64,000 bases of DNA from JAQVCM01 sp040403095 (GCA_040403095.1 JBBALI010000012.1:17351-81350), one strand, 5' to 3'; numbered from the stretch's first letter, positions 51,742 through 61,027 are shown. Numbers and translations are program-made. The notes: generated by a model not told the origin, from the letters alone.

Positions 51742-53541
51742 ATGGAAATTAGAAATATCGCAATTATTGCACACGTTGACCACGGTAAAACAACATTGGT
51801 TGACAAAATGATTGAAGCAGGAAGTATGGAAAATGAAAGAGAACGTCTTACTGGCGACTTGATCATGGACAACAACGATTTAGAGCGTGAAAGAGGAATC
51901 ACCATCGTTTCTAAAAACGTTTCCGTACTTTATAAAGGTACTAAAATTAACATCATTGACACTCCTGGTCACGCCGATTTCGGTGGTGAGGTGGAACGTG
52001 TTTTGAACATGGCCGATGGAGTTTGTATCCTTGTGGATGCTTTCGAAGGACCAATGCCTCAAACGCGTTTCGTATTAGGAAAAGCGTTAGCACTTGGATT
52101 GAAACCTTTGTTGGTAATCAATAAAGTGGACAAAGACAATTGTACACCAGACGAAGTACACGAAAAAGTTTTCGATTTGATGTTCGAATTGGACGCAAAC
52201 GACGAACAATTAGATTTTGAAACCATTTATGGTTCTGCAAAAAATGGTTGGATGTCAACAGACTGGAGAAAACCAACCACTGATATTTCAGCTTTGTTGG
52301 ATGAAATATTGAATTATTTTCCACCAAAAACCATTGAAGAAGGAAACACTCAAATGTTGATCACTTCATTGGATTACTCTTCTTACGTTGGTCGTATTGC
52401 GATTGGTCGTTTGACAAGAGGCACAATCAAAGAAAATCAACCTATCATTCTTTCTAAAGCTGACGGTTCTCAAGAGAAACACAGAATCAAAGACGTTTTC
52501 GTTTTTGAAGGCATCGAAAGAAGAAAAGTATCTGAAGTTCAACCAGGAGATATCTGTGCGATCACAGGAATTGAAGGTTTTGAAATCGGTGATTCAATTT
52601 GTGATTTCGAAAATCCTGAGCCTTTGGCTAGTATTGCGATTGACGAACCAACGATGAGCATGTTGTTTAGTATCAATGATTCTCCTTTCTTCGGAAAAGA
52701 AGGAAAAATGGTTACTTCTCGCCACATTCAAGATCGTTTGAACAAAGAATTAGAGAAAAACTTGGCCATGCGTTTGGCTGATACTGACAAAGCTGACAAA
52801 TGGATCGTTTTCGGTCGTGGTGTATTGCACTTGTCTGTATTGATCGAAACGATGCGTCGTGAAGGATACGAATTGCAAGTGGGACAACCACAAGTAATTT
52901 TGAAAGAAATTGACGGTGTAAAATGCGAGCCAGTGGAGGAATTGACAATCGATTTACCAGAAGTACACAGTGGAACAGCAGTAGATGCAGTGACACGTAG
53001 AAAAGGTGAAATGACCAACATGGTTCCAAAAGGAGAACGTATGACAATCACTTTCCAAATTCCATCACGTGGAATTATCGGTTTGAGAAACTACATGTTG
53101 ACACAAACTGCTGGTGAAGCGATTATGACTCACCGTTACTTGGAATACCAACCTTACAAAGGTGACATTCCTGGACGTCAAAATGGATCGTTGATTTCAA
53201 TGGAACAAGGAACTTCTATTCCTTTCTCTTTGAACAACTTGCAAGAAAGAGGTAAATTCTTCATTGCACCAAACGAAAACATCTACGAAGGACAAGTAAT
53301 TGGAGAAAATTCTCGCGCTGGTGACATGATTGTAAACGTTACCAAAACGAAAAAAATGTCTAACATGCGTTCTTCTGGAGCAGATGAAAAAGTACGTTTG
53401 GCTCCACCAAAAATCTTCAGTTTGGAAGAATGTTTGGAATACATCCAAGGCGATGAGTACGTGGAAGTAACACCACAAAACTTAAGAATTCGTAAAATCC
53501 TATTGAAAGAAACTGATCGTAAGAGAAGTGGGAATAAATAA
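51742..53541 (+). CDS. typA: Ribosome-associated translational GTPase TypA/BipA
   Basis: This is a 599-residue elongation-factor-like GTPase that binds the ribosome during stress and assembly. G1 is AHVDHGKTT (10-18), G3 DTPGH (73-77), G4 NKVD (127-130), followed by the TypA-specific DIRD-free domain layout: EF-Tu-like beta-barrel (200-300), domain III (about 300-390) and the C-terminal domain with GRQNGSLISMEQG. I chose the ATG at 51742 (MEIRNIAIIAHVDH). A terminator follows at 53604. Confidence 0.97.
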   Translation: MEIRNIAIIAHVDHGKTTLVDKMIEAGSMENERERLTGDLIMDNNDLERERGITIVSKNVSVLYKGTKINIIDTPGHADFGGEVERVLNMADGVCILVDAFEGPMPQTRFVLGKALALGLKPLLVINKVDKDNCTPDEVHEKVFDLMFELDANDEQLDFETIYGSAKNGWMSTDWRKPTTDISALLDEILNYFPPKTIEEGNTQMLITSLDYSSYVGRIAIGRLTRGTIKENQPIILSKADGSQEKHRIKDVFVFEGIERRKVSEVQPGDICAITGIEGFEIGDSICDFENPEPLASIAIDEPTMSMLFSINDSPFFGKEGKMVTSRHIQDRLNKELEKNLAMRLADTDKADKWIVFGRGVLHLSVLIETMRREGYELQVGQPQVILKEIDGVKCEPVEELTIDLPEVHSGTAVDAVTRRKGEMTNMVPKGERMTITFQIPSRGIIGLRNYMLTQTAGEAIMTHRYLEYQPYKGDIPGRQNGSLISMEQGTSIPFSLNNLQERGKFFIAPNENIYEGQVIGENSRAGDMIVNVTKTKKMSNMRSSGADEKVRLAPPKIFSLEECLEYIQGDEYVEVTPQNLRIRKILLKETDRKRSGNK

Positions 53542-53882
53542 TTGGATTATTGGATAATTAGATTATTAGATTTTTAGATTAATAGAATTATAGAAAGCTA
53601 GGGAAAGCGGTTCAGATTTGAATCGCTTTTTTTTGTATTGGATATTTTGTGTGAATAAATTGTTTTTTTAGGGGAAATGATTAGATTTGAGGGAATTAAA
53701 TTTGTTTTGTAAAACTGATGATGAAGGATCTAAGAGAAATTTTTTTTTATTTTGTGAGATTTGAAGTTTACACAATAGATATTGGTAGAACACAAAGGAG
53801 CAGCGAAGCTAATTGCGCTTCGTAAATAGTTACCTTTTAGGCTTACTGACTGACTAAATATCAACAAAAGATAAAATAAAGT
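53542..53882. other. 341-bp intergenic region before the AIPR gene
   Basis: It starts with TTAGATT low-complexity words (53540-53590) and the typA terminator. Towards the AIPR gene it is A+T-rich, with an inverted repeat CGAAGC/GCTTCG (53803-53821). TACCTTTT at 53831-53838 could be a weak -7 box for the AIPR gene, but the nearest TTG is only 15 bases upstream of it. No gene is visible. Confidence 0.4.
53604..53634 (+). terminator. Rho-independent terminator of typA
   Basis: The 11-bp stem AAAGCGGTTCA/TGAATCGCTTT (one G-T pair) closes a 4-nt loop and runs into eight T. Confidence 0.85.
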
Positions 53883-55739
53883 ATGAGTTTAAAAATATTA
53901 GTTGACGACCAAATTGAAAAATTATTTAAGGATAGCCCTGAATTATCTTCAATTAAGAAAAACAAGTTTGAAATATCAGTTGCTTCATTTGCAAACTTAA
54001 AATACTTGAATGGACTTGAGTTTGACGACTTAATCGACGGTATTATGGGAGAAGGTGGTGATGAAGGAATAGATCTTTGTTATCTCTATTGTAATGGAAC
54101 TTTAGTAAAAGACGAACAACATCAAATAACGAAAGATAGTACAATAAAAGTTAAGTTTTTTCAAGTAAAAAAGGAAGATGGATTTTCGACGGATGGATTT
54201 AGAAAACTCAAAGAAGGCATAGAGGAAATTTTCAACCTTGAACTACCACTTGACAAACTACAAAATATTGGTGCCAATCAAGACATTCTAGAAATGGCTG
54301 ATTTAATCCGTAAAATTTTTCGGAATTCAAGATTAGAAAGAGCCAAATTTTCTTGTGAGGTTTATTATGTAACTGCTTCACCAGACACAAATATTTCAAA
54401 AAAAATTAAGCACTTAGAAGAAGAATTAAAAAAGAATAGTCTTGCAATCCCATTTGAATTTGAATATTTGGGAGCTCAAAAATTATTAGATTTAACTAGT
54501 AAAAATGATGAACAAATTGAAATAAAATTTGATAGTCAACCATTAAATATTTCAGAAAAAGACATTGAAACAGCAGGTTTTGCAGGTTTTGTTAATGGAA
54601 ACGAATTGATAAAAAGCCTTTTAGATAAAGATGGTAATTTCAAAAGTCATTTAACTGAGGGTAATGTTAGATTTTTCCTCGGAGAAGATAAAAAAATCAA
54701 TTCATCAATTATTGATACTGCAAATGATAAAATTAAAGCATCAAATTTTTGGGCAATGAATAATGGTCTTACAATAATTGGCGATACAATTGCGCCATTA
54801 GACGCTAAAGGATACAGTATAACAAATCCTCAAATAGTTAACGGTTGTCAGACAATTCACTGTTTGTATTTAGCCTATTCAAACGAAGCAAAAAACTCAT
54901 TACCTGAAACATTAAAGGTATTTGTAAAACTTGTAAAAACAGAAAATCTAGATACACAAACAGATATTATAAGTGCTACAAATTCGCAAAACCCAGTAAA
55001 ATCTGCAAGCCTAAAAGCAAATGACCATATTCAAAGAAATATTGAAAAACATTTACTTGAAGCAGGAATTCTGTATGAGAGAAGAGACAATTTCTATAAG
55101 CGACAAGGATTTACGGGAAATAAAGTTGTCGGACTTTTAAAAATGGCTCAAATTATTCACACAGTTGTTAATAAAGAAGCTGTTCTTGCAGTTAACGACA
55201 CAACTACGTTGTTTGATACAGAAACTAAATACAATTCAATTTTTAACGACAAAGCTGATTTTGATTTGTATAAATTTTCAACAGTTCTTTATCAAAAAAT
55301 ATGGACAATTAAAAATTCGGACATTAGAGCAAATGAATATCAAAGTGAACAGAGGGATTTAATTTCTAAGGGTGGTTTTATCTTTTTACATATAATGAGT
55401 TCGCTATTACTAACTGACGCAGAATACAAGGAAGAATTAGTAGTCAAAAAATCAAAACTTATTAAAAATATTGTAATTGAAATGCCGGCTAGAAAAAATG
55501 AATTTACTAAAAGAAAAAAATGGCTTTTTGACAATGTAGAAAAGGAAAACTTTTTAGAACCATATTACGAAATAGCTAAGGACATCTTTTTTAAATCGGC
55601 AGACGAATATGTTAAGACGACAAATAAGTCTAAAAACAGCTTATTCAAATTAAGAGGTTTCGACAAAGATTACATCAGACCCCAAATAGAAAAGTATTTA
55701 ACTGAGCAAGAAGAAGCCCCGCAGGTAATAGCGGTTTAG
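53883..55739 (+). CDS. AIPR-family (abortive infection phage resistance) protein with nuclease-like N-terminus
   Basis: This is a 618-residue cytosolic protein. The central part FWAMNNGLTIIGDTI...YSITNPQIVNGCQTIHCLYLAYS with SATNSQNPVKSASLKANDHIQR is the AIPR signature, a family named for abortive infection phage resistance. The N-terminal 100 residues contain GEGGDEGIDLCYLY...KVKFFQVKK, with D64 and Q94-V95-K96 placed as in PD-(D/E)XK nucleases of the Mrr type. The gene is A+T-rich compared with typA. A DUF4238 gene follows 36 bases downstream, and a perfect inverted repeat overlaps the stop codon. Role in phage defence is inferred from the family name; catalysis is not shown. Confidence 0.85.
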   Translation: MSLKILVDDQIEKLFKDSPELSSIKKNKFEISVASFANLKYLNGLEFDDLIDGIMGEGGDEGIDLCYLYCNGTLVKDEQHQITKDSTIKVKFFQVKKEDGFSTDGFRKLKEGIEEIFNLELPLDKLQNIGANQDILEMADLIRKIFRNSRLERAKFSCEVYYVTASPDTNISKKIKHLEEELKKNSLAIPFEFEYLGAQKLLDLTSKNDEQIEIKFDSQPLNISEKDIETAGFAGFVNGNELIKSLLDKDGNFKSHLTEGNVRFFLGEDKKINSSIIDTANDKIKASNFWAMNNGLTIIGDTIAPLDAKGYSITNPQIVNGCQTIHCLYLAYSNEAKNSLPETLKVFVKLVKTENLDTQTDIISATNSQNPVKSASLKANDHIQRNIEKHLLEAGILYERRDNFYKRQGFTGNKVVGLLKMAQIIHTVVNKEAVLAVNDTTTLFDTETKYNSIFNDKADFDLYKFSTVLYQKIWTIKNSDIRANEYQSEQRDLISKGGFIFLHIMSSLLLTDAEYKEELVVKKSKLIKNIVIEMPARKNEFTKRKKWLFDNVEKENFLEPYYEIAKDIFFKSADEYVKTTNKSKNSLFKLRGFDKDYIRPQIEKYLTEQEEAPQVIAV

Positions 55740-55766
55740 CAAAAGTGGTAGTGATTTTGCTAAACC
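55733..55766 (+). promoter_or_regulatory. Perfect 12-bp inverted repeat between AIPR and DUF4238 genes
   Basis: GGTTTAGCAAAA (55733-55744) and TTTTGCTAAACC (55755-55766) flank a 10-nt loop; the AIPR stop TAG (55737-55739) is in the left arm and the DUF4238 ATG follows 9 bases after the right arm. There is no T run after the stem, so it is not a standard terminator. It may set the expression ratio of the two genes by pausing, RNase processing or blocking ribosome entry. Confidence 0.75.
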
Positions 55767-55775
55767 CTAAAAAAA

Positions 55776-56858
55776 ATGACAGATAAAAAAAATCAACATT
55801 ACATACCAAAATTCTATTTGAGGAAATTTTCTATTGAAAATAACGAAAAGCAAATTGGAGTATTTAATATTGATAATAAAATATTTATTCACAAAGGTAA
55901 ACTCAAAACCCAAGGTTCAAAAAATTTCTTTTACGGACAAGACGGTATAATTGAAGAACATTTATCAGAAATTGAAGGACATTTAGCAACAACTTTAAGG
56001 AATTTAATCACTGAAAAGAAAGTTCCAAATAAACTTTCAAATGAACATATTAAACTTTTACTTTTTATTGTTTTAACTGATTTAAGAAATCCTGTTAAAA
56101 TAAGTTTAATGAGAGAATCGTTTCAACAAATAAGAAACCATATCAAAGAACTTGACCCGAATGCAAATCTCGATGATTTTGTTCCCAATGTGACACACGA
56201 AGATGCAATACAAATGTCACTTAGTAATATACAGGAAGTCTTGCATGAAATCACAGATTTAGAATATAAAATTCTGACAAATACAACTAATAAACCATTC
56301 ATAACATCTGATTTCCCAATAGTTAAATATAACCAGTTTCTAGAATTGAAAAACTGGATTGGCACTAAATCTGGATATAGTTTAGATGGACTCCAAATAT
56401 TTATTCCAATTACTTCTGAATTAATTTTGGTTTTTTATGATTCAGCTATTTACAAAGCTGGTAATAAAAAACAAAAGAATATTAACATAACTTCGGAGAG
56501 TGATGTAAACAGTCTAAATATTCTGCAATTTATAAACTGTTTTGGAGCGATATATTTCAATGAAAGAGCAAGTGAAAGCTATATAAGATACCTTGATTCA
56601 ATAGCCAATAAATTTGCTCGTGCCAATTCACCAAAATCAAGTTTGAACTTTCTATATAAAGAAGGGGTTGATACTGAATCACTAATTAAAGAAGGTAAAC
56701 CTAATTTAATTGTAATGGGGTCAACTGATGTTGAAACTAAATTAAATTTATCCTTTATGAAAATACATTCAAAAGGAAAAGTGAAAAAATTAAATAATTC
56801 TATGGCACAAATTAGAAAACATTCACAAAAATTAAGTGAATCAAAAAACCTCCGATAA
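55776..56858 (+). CDS. DUF4238-family protein, likely partner of the AIPR protein
   Basis: This is a 360-residue cytosolic protein. It starts MTDKKNQHYIPKFYLRKFS, the N-terminal signature of DUF4238 (KNQHYIPxFYL.xF). The middle FITSDFPIVKYN and GLQIFIPITSELILVFYD segments also fit. The family has no known function. The A+T-rich composition equals that of the AIPR gene and contrasts with the flanking typA. I infer a two-gene unit; a joint defence role is a hypothesis. Confidence 0.88.
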   Translation: MTDKKNQHYIPKFYLRKFSIENNEKQIGVFNIDNKIFIHKGKLKTQGSKNFFYGQDGIIEEHLSEIEGHLATTLRNLITEKKVPNKLSNEHIKLLLFIVLTDLRNPVKISLMRESFQQIRNHIKELDPNANLDDFVPNVTHEDAIQMSLSNIQEVLHEITDLEYKILTNTTNKPFITSDFPIVKYNQFLELKNWIGTKSGYSLDGLQIFIPITSELILVFYDSAIYKAGNKKQKNINITSESDVNSLNILQFINCFGAIYFNERASESYIRYLDSIANKFARANSPKSSLNFLYKEGVDTESLIKEGKPNLIVMGSTDVETKLNLSFMKIHSKGKVKKLNNSMAQIRKHSQKLSESKNLR

Positions 56859-56864
56859 CAAACT

Positions 56865-57863
56865 CTATTGTACTGAGCTTGTCGAAGTGCCCTCCTCTTT
56901 AGAATACCTAACTCTCTTAGAAAGCCTCAAAAAAGTCCGCTCCACAACATAATAATACAACGCTGCAAACGCAATCGCATTAAATAAAATGTACACCAAA
57001 AGCACCGTTCTCGACATTCCTACCTTGGTGAAAATCACAATATTTCCGCCGATCATTCCGTGGGTTAAATACAATGAAAATGAGATGTTTCCCAAAAAAG
57101 TGGCTATTTTGTGTTCGTAGTTGAAATACAAAATCGCAAGTACGGTTATCGCAACAAATGGCAAGGCTTGCCATTCTTTGAAAATGGCGATAAAGGCGAC
57201 CGAAAAGAGCATTGTGAGCAAAAATTCCAGGCTTTTAATTTGTTTGGTGTAAAACATGAAAGTTTGAAAACCAATGATGAAATAGATGTAATAATTCAAC
57301 ACCGTTTGATAGCTTTCTGGAATCAAAAATCCCAATGCAAGCAGCGTCGCGAAACCATTGAATTTGTAGCGTGTTCTATTCACAAAAGTATTGTAAACCA
57401 AACCGGTAAGAATGTAAAATTGAAATTCAACTGCCAAGGTCCAAAAGATAACAGTGATCCATTGCACTTTAAAAAACGGCGCCAGATAAGTAATATTTAG
57501 AAAAAATTGCTTCACAGTTGTAGGAAAAGGAAATCCCCATAAATGAACAAAAGTGTAATAATTAACGAGTAATAAAACAAAGATAAAAATGATGTAAGGA
57601 GGCTCGATGCGAATGGTTCTTTTCAGCAAAAATCGAAAGAAATGCTTCAATTGATAATTCTTAACATACATCGAATAAGGAATGACAAATCCCGAAATCA
57701 CAAAAAACATGATTACACCTAAATAACCATAATTCAAAGATTTAACAAAAATATTCGGATTTTCACCGTGCCAAATATATCCCCGAAAATGAAACAAACA
57801 GACCATCAAAGCAGCGATTGCCCGCAACCAAGTCAAACTGTGAATTGTCCCTTTTTCTTTCAT
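56865..57863 (-). CDS. Acyltransferase 3 (OafA/YrhL-type) membrane protein
   Basis: This 332-residue membrane protein has about ten helices. The family motif LTWLRAIAALMVCLFHF at the start, GYLGVIMFFVISGFVIPYS and FFRFLLKRTIRIEPPYI follow. It probably transfers an acetyl or other acyl group to a surface polysaccharide or glycan. It ends only 6 bases from the convergent DUF4238 gene. A CAAAACTA (TAGTTTTG on the minus strand) box lies at 57872-57879 upstream. Confidence 0.9.
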   Translation of the reverse strand: MKEKGTIHSLTWLRAIAALMVCLFHFRGYIWHGENPNIFVKSLNYGYLGVIMFFVISGFVIPYSMYVKNYQLKHFFRFLLKRTIRIEPPYIIFIFVLLLVNYYTFVHLWGFPFPTTVKQFFLNITYLAPFFKVQWITVIFWTLAVEFQFYILTGLVYNTFVNRTRYKFNGFATLLALGFLIPESYQTVLNYYIYFIIGFQTFMFYTKQIKSLEFLLTMLFSVAFIAIFKEWQALPFVAITVLAILYFNYEHKIATFLGNISFSLYLTHGMIGGNIVIFTKVGMSRTVLLVYILFNAIAFAALYYYVVERTFLRLSKRVRYSKEEGTSTSSVQ

Positions 57864-57993
57864 AATTCCCGCAAAACTAAAAATTTATTCGAGTCGAAAA
57901 ATTAGAGTATTACTAAAACGGCAATTTGAATTGTAAATAAATGCTTATTCCATTTTTTTTTCTACATTTGAGTATACTCAAAAATAACTAATT

Positions 57994-58434
57994 ATGAAAA
58001 ACCAGTCATACATCCTTTTCCTATTCACTGCGCTATTTGCGATAATCCTTACCAGTTGCAACAAAGATTCAACGCCAGAGGAAGTTACAAAGACAGGTGA
58101 AATTTCAATGCCAGATGAGGCATCTAAATTGCTTTTTGGTCAGTGGGTATACCAAAGCAATTCTGGTGGTTTTTCAGGAAATGGAGGCAGCAATCAATTC
58201 AATGCAAACAGTTGGGTAGAATTTAGCAATAAAGGTGTTTATACCGTTTATGATGGTAATATTGAAAAGCAAAAATTAAATTTTACCGTTAGCTCTTCTA
58301 CTGGATTTTATAAATATAAAATCAATTTTACTGAAAATTTTGATTTCAATTATACGTATGTTGTGGAAAATGAAAAATTGTATTTTAGTGAAAATGTTGC
58401 AGATGGTTATCTTTTTGTTTTTGTTAGAAAGTGA
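57994..58434 (+). CDS. Small lipoprotein of unknown function
   Basis: This is a 146-residue lipoprotein with lipobox LTSC (C22). The mature part has LLFGQWVYQSNSGGFSGNGGSNQFNANSW, a Gly/Asn-rich insertion, then strands like lipocalin domains (YTVYDGNIEKQKLNFTV...YKYKINFTE). It resembles the small lipoprotein at 47924-48295. The function is unknown. A TACATTTG box is at 57963-57970. Confidence 0.65.
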   Translation: MKNQSYILFLFTALFAIILTSCNKDSTPEEVTKTGEISMPDEASKLLFGQWVYQSNSGGFSGNGGSNQFNANSWVEFSNKGVYTVYDGNIEKQKLNFTVSSSTGFYKYKINFTENFDFNYTYVVENEKLYFSENVADGYLFVFVRK

Positions 58435-58641
58435 ATTTGAGAAAACTTTAAATCAATGTGAAAAATTCACGTACCGATGAATTAATGAAAATTACTTGCG
58501 CCAATTTTGAATTCTACATTCTGAATTCACAATTAATAATTCCCCCAAAAACCCAATTTTTGTCAACAAAACCCAAAAGAAATCAACGATTTTTTTTTTC
58601 GCCCGATAATTATCCTTAAATTTATATTCAAAGTTGAAATT

Positions 58642-60045
58642 ATGTTTAACGACGAAGAAGACGAGTATTATGAGGGTAATTTCAACGAAGACCTGGAACG
58701 ATTCGAAAAATCTTTGAAAGGAGAAACAGTTGGATTTATCGATAGTGACAGATTGGAAGCCATCATTGATCACTATTTAATTAACAGTCAATACCATAAA
58801 GCGAATTTGTGTGCTGAGAGAGGCATGCAACATTTTCCCTATAACATGCTTTTCAAATTGCGAAAAGCGCAAGCAATTTCTGCAACTGGTCAGTTGAAAG
58901 AAGCGCTTAATCTATTGGCACAAGTGGAAAAAATCGAACTTCCTACTTGCGAGTTTTTGCTGACCAAAGCATCCATTTTCAGTCAGTTGCGCGATTCAAA
59001 AACGGCGATTAAGTTTTTTCAAGAAGCCTTGAAAGTTTCTGAGCCAGAAGACAAAGACGAGATTTTCTTGGACTTGGCGATGGAGTTTGAAAACTTGAGC
59101 GAATACAACCAAGCGATTGAAGTATTACACGATGCCATCAAATACAATCCCAACAACGAAGCAGCGATTTACGAAATTGCGTTTTGCTACGACCAAATCA
59201 ACGAATACGAAAAAGCGATTCAATGTTATTCCAATTTCATTGACGAAAATCCTTATTCTTTCACGGCTTGGTACAATTTAGGAAACGCATATTCCAAGCT
59301 AGAAGATTGGGATCAAGCGATTTGGGCGTATGAATATTGCGTAGCAATCAACGAAGAATTTTCACCCGCATATTTCAATTTAGGGAATGCCTTTTTGTCG
59401 CAAGATAAATTTCAATTGTCAATTGATCATTTTGAAAAATGCATGGAACTAGACGGTGAAGATGGATTGGCTTTGTGCTACGTTGGCGAATGTCACGAGC
59501 AACTTGGACATTACGAATTGGCGCGTCATTATTACCACCGAAGCATCGAATTTTTCCCAGAATTACCAGAAGCTTGGCTAGGCCTGGGAATCGTGAGTGA
59601 CTTGGAAGGCAAAACCAATGAGGGGATCATTTTGATTCAAAAAGCCATCAATTTAGACCCAACGAACGGTAGTTTTTACCACGTGTTGGCGGGTGCTTTT
59701 GAAAAAATCGAAGAATGGTCAAATGCTGAAAATGCGTATTTGTTGGCGATGGAATTGGATCCAAACAACGAAGAAATTGTTTGCGATTACGTTGAATTTC
59801 TGATTGACTTAGAAAGAGTTTTGGATGCGAAATTTTTCATGGAAAACATGGAAATTCCCGAAAATCTGACTTTAATCACAGACCTTATTAAAGTAAATTT
59901 ATACTGGATTTTAAACCGAAATCAAGAAGCAATAAATCTCTTAATTAATTGCATAATCGAAGATGAAGAAAAATCGAAAGAGCTTTTTTCACTGTACCCC
60001 AATTTAAAAAACGAGCAAAAAATAGTAGATTTGTTCTCAAATTAA
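58642..60045 (+). CDS. Tetratricopeptide-repeat protein
   Basis: This is a 467-residue cytosolic protein. After an acidic N-terminus (MFNDEEDEYYEGNFNEDLERF) it is a run of about ten TPR motifs (e.g. YEIAFCYDQINEYEKAIQCYSNFIDENP, AWYNLGNAYSKLEDWDQAIWAYEYC, AYFNLGNAFLSQDKFQLSIDHFEKC). It is a protein-interaction scaffold without an enzymatic domain. Its stop is 7 bases before comA, so the two are co-transcribed; whether they interact is unknown. Confidence 0.88.
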   Translation: MFNDEEDEYYEGNFNEDLERFEKSLKGETVGFIDSDRLEAIIDHYLINSQYHKANLCAERGMQHFPYNMLFKLRKAQAISATGQLKEALNLLAQVEKIELPTCEFLLTKASIFSQLRDSKTAIKFFQEALKVSEPEDKDEIFLDLAMEFENLSEYNQAIEVLHDAIKYNPNNEAAIYEIAFCYDQINEYEKAIQCYSNFIDENPYSFTAWYNLGNAYSKLEDWDQAIWAYEYCVAINEEFSPAYFNLGNAFLSQDKFQLSIDHFEKCMELDGEDGLALCYVGECHEQLGHYELARHYYHRSIEFFPELPEAWLGLGIVSDLEGKTNEGIILIQKAINLDPTNGSFYHVLAGAFEKIEEWSNAENAYLLAMELDPNNEEIVCDYVEFLIDLERVLDAKFFMENMEIPENLTLITDLIKVNLYWILNRNQEAINLLINCIIEDEEKSKELFSLYPNLKNEQKIVDLFSN

Positions 60046-60052
60046 CAAAATT

Positions 60053-60868
60053 ATGAATTTCGAATTACCGTACATTCCAGAAAGACCCGCCAAACCAAGA
60101 AACAAAGGAATCACCATGATGATGGATAAAGGACTCAGCTTAAGAGAAGTGGAGAACTTTATCGAAGCAAATGGACATTTAACAGACATCGTAAAATTCG
60201 GATTTGGTACTTCTTATGTAGCGCAAAATCTAGAAGAAAAAATAAAACTTTATTCAGAGAATGGCATTCGTCCCTATTTTGGAGGAACGTTGTTTGAAGC
60301 ATTTTTTGCCCGAGGAAAATTTGACGATTACTTGCGTGTAATGGACAAATACAAATTGGATCTGGCAGAAATTTCTGACGGTTCAATCATCATTAACCAT
60401 GACGAAAAATGCGAATTAATCGCTAGAATGGCGAAATACAGAACTGTTTTATCTGAAGTAGGATCGAAAGATTCAGGAATCTTGATTAGTCCAAACCGTT
60501 GGATCAAAATGATGACCACGGAATTGAAAGCTGGTTCTTGGAAAGTAATCGCAGAAGGCCGTGAGGCAGGAAACGTAGGCGTTTTTAGACCAAACGGAAC
60601 CGCGCACACGATGTTGATTAACAAGATCATCGCAAAAGTAAAACCAGAAGACATTTTGTGGGAAGCACCGCAAAAAAATCAGCAAGTTTGGTTCATCAAA
60701 TTATTTGGTGCAAACGTAAACTTGGGAAATATCGGTCCTCACGAAATGATTCCACTAGAATGTTTGCGCCTAGGATTGCGCGGCGACACTTTCTTCGATT
60801 TCCTCCCAGCCGATTACGCAGAGCGCTTGAAGCAAGTGGATAGTGATTCTGAAGAAGAAGACATGTAA
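60053..60868 (+). CDS. comA: Phosphosulfolactate synthase (ComA-type)
   Basis: This is a 271-residue TIM-barrel enzyme that adds sulfite to phosphoenolpyruvate to give (R)-phosphosulfolactate. The family's motifs are present: KPRNKGITMMMDKGLS, VKFGFGTSYV, GGTLFEAFFARG, EISDGSI, SEVGSKDSG and VIAEGREAGNVG. In archaea it opens coenzyme M synthesis. In Bacteroidota it may feed sulfonolipid or other sulfonate synthesis, but this is inference. It follows the TPR gene by 7 bases. The C-terminal acidic tail (DSDSEEEDM) is outside the core. Confidence 0.9.
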   Translation: MNFELPYIPERPAKPRNKGITMMMDKGLSLREVENFIEANGHLTDIVKFGFGTSYVAQNLEEKIKLYSENGIRPYFGGTLFEAFFARGKFDDYLRVMDKYKLDLAEISDGSIIINHDEKCELIARMAKYRTVLSEVGSKDSGILISPNRWIKMMTTELKAGSWKVIAEGREAGNVGVFRPNGTAHTMLINKIIAKVKPEDILWEAPQKNQQVWFIKLFGANVNLGNIGPHEMIPLECLRLGLRGDTFFDFLPADYAERLKQVDSDSEEEDM

Positions 60869-60874
60869 GCAAAA

Positions 60875-61027
60875 GATTTTAAGATGTTAAGATATTAGGA
60901 GCCGTTGCTACACAACTTTAAGACTTCAATTTTTGTTGTTGCTTTGCAGCTTTAAGATTATTTCAATCCGTACAAAAATGCCAAAGTCTTAACATCCTAA
61001 TATCTTAACATCCTAATATCTTAAAAT
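60875..61027. repeat. Inverted intergenic repeats between comA and the WD40 gene
   Basis: An 18-bp perfect inverted repeat has arms at 60883-60900 (GATGTTAAGATATTAGGA) and 60995-61012. A second partial copy of the right arm lies at 61011-61024. The words AAGATGTTAAGATATTAGG resemble the other short-word repeats in the window. Confidence 0.7.

Noticed and set aside
55733..55766. Integron attC site or transposon end
   Set aside because: The inverted repeat does not show attC R'/R'' box sequences, and no integrase, transposase or target-site duplication was seen.
55733..55766. Rho-independent terminator of the AIPR gene
   Set aside because: The stem is not followed by T on the plus strand; the next bases are CTAAAAAAAATG, so it is more likely an internal operon element.
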